DNA of 64,000 nt from Hofstenia miamia (Eukaryota; Xenacoelomorpha; Acoela). The stretch covers positions 321,884-385,883 of the forward strand of contig SCFE01000012.1 of the NCBI GenBank assembly GCA_004352715.1. Direction: 5' to 3'. Every line of letters begins with the position of its first letter. Positions within the stretch are counted from its first letter, which is position 1. The translations under genes and the position numbers were made by a program. Under the pieces are notes generated by a model. It had not been told where the DNA came from. It made no database searches and saw only the letters and a list, made by a program, of their open reading frames with translations. Below are positions 12,155 to 23,565 of the stretch, piece after piece.

Positions 12155-15100
12155 ATGGAAAACAAATCATTGATAGAAGATAGTGAAATTAAAACATTGG
12201 AGGTTTTGCGAAGATATACAAGTTTATTTGGTTTTCTATTGACAATTCTTGGAATATTTCTCAATATTCTTAGTTTCAAAACTGCACGATTTCTTGGAAA
12301 ATATAATTCTTCTGTTGTATTTATTCAAATGTTAGCTATTTGGGACTCCATAGCTATAATTCAGGTAAAAATTTGTTCTAAGATGTGCACATAGATCAAA
12401 TTCGAAATTTATTAATTAGCTATGCAATTTTGGTTTATTGTAATGTTAAGAACCAATTTTTCAATTGTTATTTAAAAACCAATTTTTTGTACATTATTTC
12501 CTTGGCCTTGTACACATATATCAAGCAATTATCTATACCTAATACTTAGACATACTCATTATAGATATACTGCCTTCAGATTTTTGCTGAAAATTCATAA
12601 CATCTTGAAAACTATTGATCAATTAGCTATGCAGAAATCTTAGATATTAGCATTTTCGGATTACTGCACAAATCCTTGAGATTTGCCTTGAAAATTCATA
12701 GTTTTCAATAAATACAGAAACTTTTGGGACCTACAACTAGTAACACGAAATCTGCATGTAAAACGTGCAAAGCACTGTTCACTCACAAACTTTGAACAAT
12801 ACCAATCAGAAATATGCACATTTCATTGAATTTCTTCTGTATTTAGATATTTAAAAATGAATTTCAATCAAAATACACTTAATAAAATTATTTTTGAAAC
12901 TGAAATGATTCTTTAGGATGGAATTGTTAACCTTGGAGGTAAATATTTTGGAATTAGGGTGAGTAAAATTGGATTTTTTTGTAAAATCTTTAATTTCACA
13001 AGCATAGCAAGCTCACATGTTGCAAGTTATATTTTGGTGGCATTGGTTATTGACAGATCCATTGCAATTAAGGTATCATGTTTAGTGCCTTCCAGATTTA
13101 TCTATCATATATATATAGATATATATATATATAGATATACATATATATATATATATATATAAATTTAATTATATTGCTAGAATTTTTTGTAAGCTATTAA
13201 TTTGATCTTAGTGGATTAGTCTCCTGAATCGAAGCAAATAGATTCTCCAAGGAATGCCAATGTTAGGTAATTTCTTATTGGGTTTGGAATTAGAATGAAG
13301 CTCGAAATTTTTTATGAACGTTTAAGCAAAATTCATTTGTAATAATAATAACAATTTTATATATATATATATTATTTGTTCAAATAAGTTTCGTGATTCT
13401 TGCTAATATTGATATCGTTGGATTGCGTATGTTGTGCAAATGCTTTCCCAATGTAAAGCCAGATGAGCAACAAAAGTAGGCATTAAAACGCTAATCTAAA
13501 AATCAAGTCAATATTTGATGACAGAGATGAAAATGGGACGGAACAGGTGTTGGCTTGTAAGGGCAATTTCTCCAAAATGGGTACCCATTGGGCACATCGG
13601 GGCAAAACACTTTTGATTTGAGAAATAATGCCCAATTTTTGAGATTGTAAAGAAAATTTTCTTACATCAAATTTCCATTTACTTCAAAAGCTAGTCGCAT
13701 TTTGAAAAATTTAGAATCTTACATTTTCAGCTCATTAGAATCAATAAGATCTTTTTGATATGATTTGTTGTCTATATACTTTACAATTTCAGTGGAAGAA
13801 GTGCAATAACTCTCGCATAAATACCCATATATTTCATACAATATTGACTTTATAAAGGGCTTTCGCTATCACGTGTTTACTATGAATTGGTATAATGTCT
13901 ATTATTAGATTCCTATTAGTACAGGTAACAATTGTAGATTACATTTGAAAAAATGATTGCGTGCCTTCCATATACTTGGCAGCGATGGTTGTTGCATTTT
14001 TGAAAATTGTCATAGAATTTATGTGGGCCAATAGGATATCGGAAAAAAATTTAGAGCTGGGTTTTTTTGGGTGGAGTAATGTGGAAAAATAGAATATAAA
14101 GTGTGTTGCACTATAGGTCAGTGTACAACATCTGTGACGGAGTAGGGTCAGCTTCCAAAATTCTGCCCCACTTCCATCTTTGCTTTATGTGATTTCAAAC
14201 TATGTACTTGTGACATGTACAATGAAAAGTACATACATGTATTTTATAAAATGCTGGTGACGTTATATTTAGTTTCCTGTTTGGTATCGAGTGAAGGGTA
14301 CACCTCGATTTGCATACGTGGTCACGATTATTATTACCATTTTCCTTTATGTTCTATTCATGCCGGGCATTATATTTTTTTCGTTAGAAAATGGAATCTG
14401 TTTGATGACAGGGGATGAAAAGCTGTTTGCGTTGTACATTGGTGCTGTTTCATACATAACTTACTCATCATTGCCATTCGGCCTCATTTTTATCTTCAAT
14501 TTTTATATTATTTATTATCTTACCACAATGCGCAAGGTGTACGTATTCATTTTGCTAGAAAAATATAAGTGTCTTGAAGTATTTTATAAAAGCATAATTC
14601 TATGAAAATGTAATTAAAATTTACATTGAAACTGATGAAATATTATAGGTCCTAACAATATAATATACTACAATTACTGAAGGCATTTTATTAAAAATTA
14701 CTAACATAATGAAGATTATTTACTTGTAAAACTAAAATTAGAAATAAATTTACTTCTTAATAGCTACAATTTCTTTTCTACTAAATATATTTCGTCACAT
14801 ATCCTCAATTTAAATCTTTCAATATGTGGAATACAAAATCACTATAATTAAAATATAGCAACAATTACTGTAATCAATAAAGTCATAATCACCAAAATTG
14901 ATTCAGGATTGCTTATGGGAACTATCCACTATAATATTGGGAAATATCGACCAAAAATTTATTATTATAAAATATGTAAATTCAAAAAAATTCTTCAATT
15001 TGCAAAAAATTATTTAAACAATATTTGCTTGCTGGCAACAATAAAAGAACAATTACTAGAAGAAAAATTATATTATTATTAATAATTAGTGTGTCAAGAT

Positions 15101-16177
15101 TGTAATCTGCGATCTTCTATTTTTTTGTTGCAGACATAGCCTGTGCAAAAATGCAAAAAGACGATAGCGATATCAAATGATAGTAAAAATCATGATATAA
15201 GAAAATAACATTGAATTTCCTAAATGTACATACAATGCCCTTTAAACACTCCAGTATAAATGCAGATTTCTAGACTATCGTGAAAATTGGAATTGCTCTT
15301 TGAAGCATATCCTTGTGGAGTTCTGATAGTTTCATGAGTTATAGGTGTCGTTAGTTCTTCGAATTTTGTCGGCTAATGTGGATACACTTGGGATTGTATG
15401 TATCCTAATAGAAATAAAATCACAATTATTTAATTTGGAGAATGAGGAAGCCACTCAATATCACATCACAAAGTAAGAAGATAACCAAAAATTATGTCAA
15501 AAGAATTTTACGTGAACGTCGAGAGGTGTTCAACACATCACATACATAATTTCTAAAAACAGTGGTCTGGTGTAACCACTAATATAGCACTTTTTGATAA
15601 AAATATTTACCAAAAAGTGTTTTGTCTACAGCTTCAATTACTTGAAAAATATAATGGCACTTAATGAGTTTGCAAATTTTACTAAACTTAATTTGAAAAG
15701 TTCTCTTTATTCATCATGTGCATAAATTTATCTATAACAACATGATCATTATGTTCAGCTAAATTGGGTTCAAATGAAATGCTTGTAATTTTCAAATAAA
15801 TTTTCAAAAACAACTTTCTAAAAAAATATATTCAAATGATTTTTGAAATGGTTTTGCACAACGTATACAATTGAAGTTTATTTTTTAGAAAAACAACATC
15901 AGAAAGAGACTCTCAAAATCGCAATATGGCGTTGATGTTGACAACTGTTAGCATATCCTTTCTCGTGTTTACTCTATCTTGTGGAATTCTATTATATTGG
16001 TTTTTTAATTTCCAAGTGAAGACTGATAGAGATGCTGCCTTGGCCAATTTTATTCAGGTTACATTAGAAATACCTGCCATTTTGAATTCTTCTTTGAATT
16101 TCATTTTCTTTTATTGTAGTGGCAAGGGATATAGAGTTGCCTCATTAAAGATGATTAAATCATTATTGTCAAGATAA
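12155..16177 (+). CDS. Rhodopsin-like (class A) GPCR, four exons, 306 residues
   Basis: Exons 12155-12364, 12917-13072, 14273-14538 and 15889-16177 join in phase to a complete 306-residue seven-helix receptor. All introns are GT-AG, and the third uses donor GTACGT. Helix 1 is about residues 22-42 (N37), helix 2 about 52-70 with the conserved Asp in LAIWD (D64), and helix 3 follows C92, which pairs with C165 in loop 2. Helix 3 ends D116-R117-S118 in place of DRY. P190 marks helix 5. Helix 6 (about 226-250) lacks the CWxP proline (FTLSCG). Helix 7 reads LNSSLNFIFFY in place of NPxxY. The NSSLNF type is common in peptide receptors of the FMRFamide-receptor-like group in invertebrates, so a neuropeptide ligand is my inference. 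Termini and intracellular loops are short. The ligand and G protein are unknown. Confidence 0.82.
13098..13160. repeat. TA/GATA microsatellite in GPCR intron 2
   Basis: Mixed TATATAGATA and TATATATA units shortly after the donor of the second receptor intron. No function is evident. Confidence 0.85.
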
Positions 16178-16990
16178 TGATTTTGTGTTGTTGATATTAC
16201 AAGTATATTTCGAATAATAAATGAATTATTATAAAACCAATAAATGTTGTGCATATTTTAAATTCAATGTAATAAAATGTGCCTGATTTCAAAATTATTT
16301 TGAATTTCAAATATGTTTTGTAATCAGAATCTTTTTCAGAAATTGGTGTTAAATTAGTGTATTAATGAAATGCAATGTTTGGAATACATTTTTGTGAAAA
16401 TTTTTATTAAATATAGGTGTTAAAATTTATTAATTGTGTAACAATATTGGATTATTTTGTTCTTGGAGAGAAACAAATTGTTTAAATTGTGTGTATATAT
16501 TTGATTGGACAATAGTCATTTTTGAATTGTTTAACATTTTCAAATATTCTTTTTACAAGTGAAGGTAATAAAAATCAAAGCAGATATTTGAAGCATATTA
16601 AGATCTTATATATAGGTGCAGATAATTTTTGAATTAGAAACAGTGTTGTAATTCAGTAATAAAAATAAATTCCTTATACTATTGTAATTCGTAAATGTTG
16701 TGTATAGCGCGTCACCATATATGTCGTGTGCTTTGATATAAATTTACTTGTTTCACACAAGTTTGCGGGGTGGATCCACATATTTTATCTGCTGTGTGGT
16801 AGTGGGTTGCTGAAGTAGAATATTGCCCCCTCCCTTCGCAACAAACCTGGAAATATCATTTGAGAACTTTTCTGATAACTTCCAATATTTTGAACAAAGA
16901 AGAAGACGCACTCCTGAATGGCACCATGATCCATATGTTTGACTCACCAATAATTCAAAAAATGTAACTGGGTCCATCTTAGATAAATCT
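16178..16990. other. 3' flank of the GPCR gene
   Basis: AT-rich sequence after the receptor stop codon. Several AATAAA-like hexamers occur within 80 bases of the stop (for example in AATAATAAATGAA near 16217 and CCAATAAATG near 16238), so the transcript could end there. The minus-strand frame at 16753-16977 shows no recognisable domain. Confidence 0.35.
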
Positions 16991-16994
16991 CCAG

Positions 16995-17775
16995 TTAATA
17001 TTTCATTTGGGCAGGTGGATGAAGCTCTTCAAATTTTCCATAGTTCTCGGATCAGACAATAGTGGATCACTATTCTGACTATCAGTAAGAGCTCGGAGTG
17101 CTGCAGCCATTCGACTCTGTAGAGATAGTTTGACAAATTTCCTTTTCGAACTGTGATTGGTCCAATGAGTTTTGGATAATTCAGCCTGAATAGCAGAAGC
17201 TTCACTGTATAAACGGTCAATATTTTCTTCTTTACACCATTCAAGTCTCTTTTTTAAGAAAAGATAATGATCTCTAGCTTTAGACTTTTGAGGGGGTTTC
17301 TGAAGCGTAACAGCAAGTAACATATGATAAGCCTTTAATGCAATTTGCTGTAATGGTGTACGCTGTTTTAACAAATTCAGAATTTTGACATTTCCTCTAA
17401 CAAAGTTTTTACTGAATTGACATGTGGTATGTCAAAAGATTCTGTCACCAATGAATAATTTTTTATAATATTTCTTACATTTTGTAACAGAAATCTTTCA
17501 CATTTATGTTGTTGAAGAAGCCTTCAAGATTAGGAAAATCAGGGACAGTAGGGAGTGGTCTTATTCGGATTGACATCTGATTTGTGATATTTAGATCTGA
17601 AAAAAACTTGGCTCAATCCTGTCTCAGCTTCTGAATGTCCATTAAAATTGCAAGGCAGCAATATTCCTTTCCATTTCTTACTTAAGCCTGATTTTGTAAA
17701 CTTTGTAACATTCCAGCATTCAACTTTAACAGAAGATAAAACAATTGTATCCTGACTACCATTTTTTCCATTCAA
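16995..17775 (-). pseudogene. Retroelement protein fragment (region before a reverse transcriptase domain)
   Basis: The main frame, 17003-17374 read on the minus strand, encodes 123 residues including IALKAYHMLLAVTLQKPPQK, RLEWCKEENIDRLYSEASAI and LSLQSRMAAALRALTDSQNS. This pattern (ALKA..LLLQKP, an RL.LW segment, then a K..AALR.L motif) is how I remember the segment preceding the reverse transcriptase in a LINE-like family widespread in cnidarians and molluscs. That is recall of a pattern, not a search. A second frame at 17539-17775 may be the same remnant further upstream. There is no reverse transcriptase after it, so this is a truncated copy. Confidence 0.4.
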
Positions 17776-18826
17776 CAGCTATGCAGATATGCATCACTTG
17801 GTAAATTTATTTCATTGTTTTGTATAGACATAATTATAATTATAATAGGTGAATGTCAAATGTTCTAATAACTATTCCACTGAATATACCTGCATTTGCA
17901 TGACATTCAAAAGCAAGCGGCTGAAATATATAGCCTTGTAGAACAATTCCGTAATATTTTCGTAATACACCAATGGTAGGCAGCTTATGAATATATCATA
18001 TCGTCCAAACAAAGCTCACTCGAACAATTTCTTTGCACAAATGGAAAAAGAAATCATTACAGCATTAAATCACGCACAAATATTATGCTAATGGGTGACT
18101 GGAATTTGAATTTTTTTTAATAATAATGAAAAAACTAAGCTACAAAGTTTTTTTTAAACGTTCAACATTTCATTAATAAATCAATGTATTCCATCCAGAA
18201 TTTCTGCAAATAGTCAAACCTTGATTGATTATTTTATGGTTTCAGAGAACGACACTTTTTATAAATATATTTGCTCTGAATTCCCTTATTCTGACCATTG
18301 TCTCATAAAAACTTATTATAATAAGCGAAAGGTTAACTATCCATCTAGATACTGGATCAAAATAAGAGAAAAGTAAAAAAATATCATAAAACTTGTAACC
18401 TATATAAAAAAACGAAATTGTATTAAAACTTACTCATCACAAACACCGAGCGAAATGTTCAATAACTTTAATAAAACTTTATTATTCCATTTAGACATTT
18501 GTTGCCCTGAAAAGAATATTTATGAAATGGAAAAATTTGATAGTTGCTAAAAAAGTTTCAAAGCCATGGATAGATGCAAAATGCATAGAGTTAATCAAAC
18601 AAAAGAAATTGTCAAACACCAACCAAATATAATGCTTACAAAAATGCACGTAATATGTGTAATATTTCTACAAGAAAAGCGTATAACAAATATTCTCGTT
18701 TTGAATTTCAAAATATCTCTTCTCAAAAAGGTAAGTGGGACTTTATAAATAATTTACTAAATAAAAAACAAAGAAAGAATTGAAAAAAATAAGTATAAAG
18801 GAAAGATAGTCACTGACAATAAGAAC

Positions 18827-20170
18827 ATGAGTAACATATTTAATGAAGTATTTGGCAACTTAGGCAATTATAATGGCATAAATACTCCTTTTGATAGTAA
18901 TGAAATGCAACCCATAGTTCCGTCTTTCGCTTTTAGATATGTTACTAAGCTAGAAATTATTAAATCTATCCAATCTTTAAAGAATAAATCTAACTGCCCC
19001 TTTATGATTCCATTTTGGTATCTAAAAATTGCTCCAAATATAATAGCAGAACCACTTTGTTACATTATAAATGTATCCATTAAACATTTGTATTTTTCTG
19101 ACCAACTAAAATTTGCAAATATTACTCCATTAATTAAAAAAATTGACCCAAAAGATTGTTTGAACTATAGACCTATTTCTGTTACATCACCAATTATTAA
19201 GATTTTTGAACGACTTCTTTTTAATCAAATTAACGAACATTTATGTAAACATAATCTGTATTCACAAAATCACTATGTTTTTCGTAAGTATATATCTACT
19301 AATGATGTTTTGCTAACAGCTACAGAACTTTGGAGAAATAGTATCAATTTAGATGAGTTTTCAGCAGTTGCATGTTTAGATTTATCAAAGGCGTTTGACT
19401 CTATAAACCACGAAATTTTAATTAAAAAAATAAAAATTATGGGCTTCACAAACAAAAGTGCAGACTTAATAGATAGTTATCTTCATAATCGTAGACAAAG
19501 AGTTAAGCTAAATGGAATTTTATCTGACTGGATTTTTATTAAAAATGGTGTTCCACAAGGAACAATTTTAGGACCATTACTATTCAACATGTATGTAAAC
19601 GATTTGAGCAATCAGACTACATGTAATGTCATACAATATGCTGACGATACAATGCTATTTAGTTCACATAAGTCTCCTGAAATTGCCATAAAAGTTCTTG
19701 AAGAGAATTGCAATTATCTTGCACAATATTTTGCATCATTGAGGCTGAGAATAAACCCATTTAAAACACAATTTTGTAAAATTAATCCTAAATCTAACTA
19801 CATGTATAACAACACAAGCGTTTCTCAATATAAATTAAAATTTAATGATATGTACATAGAACAAGTTAATTCCTTCAAATTATTAGGTATAATTTTTTAT
19901 TCTCAACTTAATTTTACAAAGCAAATATATAATGTTATAAAGAAAATGGCTATTTCAATTAAGGCTCTCAGCAATATATCTCAACAACTTCCAACCAAAG
20001 CAAAGATTCAATTAATTCACACATTAATACTAAGTCACTTTAATTATGGAAACATACTATATACTGACATAAATCAACAACTTTTGAATAAAATCAATGT
20101 ACAAATAAATTGGGCTATAAAAATAGCAGTTAATCATTTACATAACAAGAATGCAGAAATAAAAAATTAA
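18827..20170 (+). CDS. LINE reverse transcriptase ORF (447 codons, partial)
   Basis: The frame carries the ordered reverse transcriptase blocks: NYRPISVTSPIIKIFERLLF, then ACLDLSKAFDSINH (first catalytic Asp), GVPQGTILGPLLFNMYVNDL (block 4), QYADDTMLFSS (YADD catalytic pair) and the thumb region FKLLGIIFYSQLNF. The palm is uninterrupted for over 1.3 kb while the endonuclease upstream is broken, so the copy is young or the breaks are few. Its product would copy element RNA into DNA at the target site. The frame ends at 20168-20170 just before the homologous C-terminal segment resumes at 20212 in another frame, so it ends through a frameshift. Confidence 0.85.
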   Translation: MSNIFNEVFGNLGNYNGINTPFDSNEMQPIVPSFAFRYVTKLEIIKSIQSLKNKSNCPFMIPFWYLKIAPNIIAEPLCYIINVSIKHLYFSDQLKFANITPLIKKIDPKDCLNYRPISVTSPIIKIFERLLFNQINEHLCKHNLYSQNHYVFRKYISTNDVLLTATELWRNSINLDEFSAVACLDLSKAFDSINHEILIKKIKIMGFTNKSADLIDSYLHNRRQRVKLNGILSDWIFIKNGVPQGTILGPLLFNMYVNDLSNQTTCNVIQYADDTMLFSSHKSPEIAIKVLEENCNYLAQYFASLRLRINPFKTQFCKINPKSNYMYNNTSVSQYKLKFNDMYIEQVNSFKLLGIIFYSQLNFTKQIYNVIKKMAISIKALSNISQQLPTKAKIQLIHTLILSHFNYGNILYTDINQQLLNKINVQINWAIKIAVNHLHNKNAEIKN

Positions 20171-20211
20171 CAAAAACTTTTCTAAATCCACAATGTATAA
20201 TTTATAAAAAT

Positions 20212-20496
20212 GTGTTAACTACTTTCTTTAAAATATTTAATAATATTGTTCCCTATAACAAATCTAATGTTTTATCCTCCAAAATATCGTTTAGACATAA
20301 TTATACAACACTAAAAATTAAACCTCTTAAATATAACAAGAAAATAATGAAAAATTCATTTCTCAATACATCAATAAATATATGGAATAATATACCCAAA
20401 TCTATAAAAAAAATCAATAAAATAAGAGTATTCAAAGAAAAAATAAATAAGCACTTTCATAGTTCTACAAAGGAAAGACTTGAAAACAAATGGTGA
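20212..20496 (+). pseudogene. LINE C-terminal segment, out of frame
   Basis: A 94-residue frame with LTTFFKIFNNIVPYNKSN and NIWNNIPKSIKKINKIRVFK, the usual tail of LINE ORF2 proteins (WN.LP..I......FK..L). It continues the 18827-20170 reverse transcriptase after a frameshift in the 40 bases between them. Confidence 0.7.
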
Positions 20497-20700
20497 GGTT
20501 TTAAATTTAATAATACTGACTATTCAATTGACCGCATATAAATTCGCCATAGTCCAGGCCATTAGTTATAATTGCCTTTGTAAATATTCATTTGTGCGCG
20601 GGTACATTTGTTTTTGTACTTGTGTAGTTTTATTTTTGAAGCTATTTAGAGTTGTAAACAGTATTTTATATTGTACAAATCAACTCTAAATATAGACATT

Positions 20701-21904
20701 TCTTCTTCTACTGCTGCAGTCTTAGCAGGAGCGAAGGTGTAAATCCAACTAGAAAAAATGCATCAAGCACCGCATTGTCCTAAACTAAGAAGAGTCCTCA
20801 GGTCTAAGGAACAGTAATATCCCATCACTGTTTGCCATTTTTCTGAGTTTGTATAAATTACTCAATTGAGAATGACAAAACGACCAGCGCTACTCTTACA
20901 TGACAATACAAAAAGCCATCAGATGTAATATTTGCACCACAAATACAATTTTATTACTCACAAACATGAGCTCCAAGTCTAGAGGCAATACTGATAAGCA
21001 AAGTCAAGTTGTTCATCATCATTTTGATGGAAGAGCATTGAGCCATGCCTTAGCTAGATTCCCATTAACTGCCTGAAAACTTGCAAGATAGTTTTCAGAC
21101 ATTTTTGTCAATATTGTACTCTTAACTTGTTCGAAAGCAGAGAAAGACAAATTACTTTGAATGTTGGTAAATTTTCCACATGGAGGTTGTCAATTATTAA
21201 TTTTAACCGCAAATCCAACACATGTGCTTGTTCAATTGCGGGGGGACATCCAGGGTCAATCATTAGCATCGACTCATCACATTTGGCCACAGATGCAGGA
21301 ATGCAACTGGATGCTAGAATGTGAGTTAACGTTATGCCTAAGAACACCTAAGAACCTAAGGAATCTGGAAGACACGCTTGGACAATTACATTATCTTATA
21401 ATTTAATTTTGATAAGTTCAAGTAGGCTATGAAAGTATCATACTTCTCAAGTTGATTGAAATGCAAAAATGTGAAGGAGTAACAGAAACAGTACAATAAC
21501 TTTGCTATGGCCAATGCAATCTACAGCTATAAAGGGAAGTATTATTATATAGATCCACTAATCTGTTTGAGAGAACTTCTAACTCATTATGCTTTCTCAG
21601 TAAAAACTTCAAAACGGCATCTGATTCAATGCCTGCACCAAGAACAACGAATTCACTAAAGGAAGTTATGCAAATTCCAGGAAAAACTTTACTGAACATG
21701 GAAACCTAAATTTCAACTTTGAAGAATTTACCTGTAGCATAATTTTAGCTGCTGAAAACTACATTTGTGAGATCTTCCAATACTTTTTAGCTTCATCAGC
21801 AACATTTCTGCCATCTTGATAAAAGTTCAATTTCATTAGTTTTTTAAGGATTTGTTTTTCATTTAAGATACTTATAAAAGTTGCTTATGTGATAGATAGG
21901 TCTG
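20701..21904. other. Stretch between LINE and MITE, possible coding remnants
   Basis: Minus-strand frames at 21505-21699 and 21108-21347 (the latter with KCDESMLMIDPGCPPAIEQA) have protein-like composition and follow one another, so a broken coding remnant is possible. I do not recognise a family. No intact gene is seen. Confidence 0.25.
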
Positions 21905-21942
21905 TATCTATCTATCTATCTATCTATATATTTATATATATA
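21905..21942. repeat. (TATC)n/(TA)n microsatellite
   Basis: TATC tetranucleotide units grading into TA units. They directly abut the left end of the Tc1-type element and supply its TA target site. Confidence 0.85.
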
Positions 21943-21944
21943 TA

Positions 21945-22494
21945 CAGTACTGGCCAAAAGTTTGGGAACAGTAACCTGTCTAAAGCGTGTTTTATGCTAT
22001 TTCCTAGAAACTTCGTAAAATTCCTGGATTCCCAATTTTTTATTAGAATTTACAGCAGAATCATTTAGCCAATCAAATTAAAACAACTTTAGATTTACAC
22101 TCTTTAAATTTTCTAAGTAAAATACCTAGATTTTTAGGTAAAAAAAGGCGCACCTAGATTTTAGGTAAAACACCTAAAATTGGGAAACTACCGAAAGTAT
22201 TTTAGGTATTTTTCCTAATTGTTCATGTGCCTCTATTCTAGGTATATCACCCAAAATCTCGGTATGCCTTTTTTACCTAAAAATCCAGGTGATTTTTTAG
22301 GTGTCTCAATTCTAGGTATTTTACCTAAAAATTGTTGTAAAACAAATATGGCGCAATAAGATATTGTAAATAGTTTTGGAGCGGAAATTTTGTTCTACAT
22401 GGTGTTATTATATTGTTTCTACATTGCGTTTTTTAGTGTAAAATACAAAAATTTCTAAATTTGGAAAGTGTTCCCAAACTTTTAGCCAGTACTG
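21945..22494. mobile_element. Tc1/mariner-type MITE with internal hairpin
   Basis: A 550-bp element starting CAGTACTGGCCAAAAGTTTG. The right end is the reverse complement with one mismatch over 26 bases, ending AGCCAGTACTG. Both sides carry TA (21943-21944 and 22495-22496), the Tc1/mariner target duplication, and the CAGTACTGGCCAAAAGTTTG terminus is typical of Tc1 elements. The interior is made of repeated ACCTAAAA/TTTTAGGT words. About 56 bases from 22125 are inverted relative to about 22240-22310, predicting a long hairpin. No transposase remains. Confidence 0.85.
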
Positions 22495-22496
22495 TA

Positions 22497-23565
22497 TATC
22501 AAAATTATTACCTAAAGCTCAACAACCTATTCTAAACTAAGTAATTTACTCAATCGTTAAACACTCCTATGAAGACAGATTTTTTAGTAGGAGTACACAC
22601 TATTTCTTTCATTTTGGAGATATTTGCAGCTGGAAAAAGTGGAGATCCATTGCCAATACAATTGTGTGAATTCAAAGTTAGAGAATGGTTTGGGCAAAAG
22701 AACGTGGTTTCTAATAAATATTTTTGTGTTATCCCTTTTACGTAACCTCTTACACCAAGTGTTAGTTTGCTAATTTTAAGTGCGCTGTAGAATTGCCGAA
22801 AATATTACATTGGCAATATAAGGATTGAAAAAAGGCTTTAAAATTTCTTAAGAAATTAGATGTAATCTGAATAAGCACAAAAAGTTTTGATAATTTATTT
22901 TTCTGAATACTGCTAAAACTTTAATGTCCGACAATATGCAATTGACTATATTTAAGGCTACAATAAATATTAAAGAAAAAAATATATAGATATAAAAATT
23001 TGATAAATTTATTGAAAGCTTGACCTGACAAACTCAATAAAATTGTGCACACTTGTAGTTAACATTATATCGGATATAGTAATCAACAACTAAGCAGAAA
23101 AAATCAAGAACAGCAAACAAAGATTTCAATTACAAAAAATGTAAAGCATAAAGAATCATAGTAAAAGTAAAAAATTAATTATTTGAGAATAATTGAAAGT
23201 ATTTCTCTAAGATCAATGCAACCAAGCTCAAAGACTTTACATAGATTTAATTTATTTCATTATTTTTCTGAACCTGATCAAATTAGAATGAACAGTTTGT
23301 TATTAAAAATGCATTTGTTAGTTGCATAACATTATTTAGTTGCTTTTAAAATATTGTAATTGCATATTTTATGTTAGATAAAAATTATAGTGTTCTCTAT
23401 ATTTCATTGGATATTGAATCTACTTTTCAAACGAATAAGAGACCATCGAATAGTTTCATTTTTAGGCATTCTCAAGTATTATAATTTATTGTATTTGCTT
23501 CCCAAAATAAGAAATAAAAATCAATTCTATGCAATTATGACAAAATTATTTTTCCTAATTCTTTT
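22497..23565. other. 3' flank of the HERC2-like gene
   Basis: AT-rich sequence downstream (in minus orientation) of the HERC2 stop codon. No other gene is visible. The 3' untranslated region of the ligase should begin at 23565 and run downward. Confidence 0.4.
23485..23490 (-). promoter_or_regulatory. Candidate polyadenylation signal of HERC2
   Basis: TTTATT on the plus strand reads AATAAA on the coding strand, 75 bases after the stop codon. Other copies occur further down (for example near 23248 and 23006), so this choice is tentative. Confidence 0.3.

Larger units (their letters stand above)
17950..20700 (+). mobile_element. Decayed non-LTR retrotransposon (LINE) with endonuclease and reverse transcriptase
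   Basis: A 5'-truncated LINE. Endonuclease remnants are frameshifted: ILMGDWNLNFF near 18085, then a stretch at about 18180-18330 containing TLIDYFMVSE and PYSDHCLIKTYY, which carries the SDH catalytic motif of the apurinic-type endonuclease. A linker with WIDAKC-like sequence follows near 18570. The reverse transcriptase frame covers 18827-20170 and a C-terminal segment lies at 20212-20496 in another frame. The 3' part to about 20700 is non-coding. The domain order and motifs fit the Jockey/CR1/I group. I could not find target-site duplications or a poly(A) tail. Confidence 0.82.

Noticed and set aside
12959-12965. GTGAGT inside GPCR exon 2 as a splice donor
   Set aside because: Reading through it gives the complete extracellular cysteine and helix 3, and splicing there would remove them.
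14215-14418. Plus-strand frame starting at 14215 as an alternative GPCR exon
   Set aside because: It is out of frame with helices 4 and 5. The TTTAG acceptor at 14272 gives the expected FPVWYRVKGTPRF loop.
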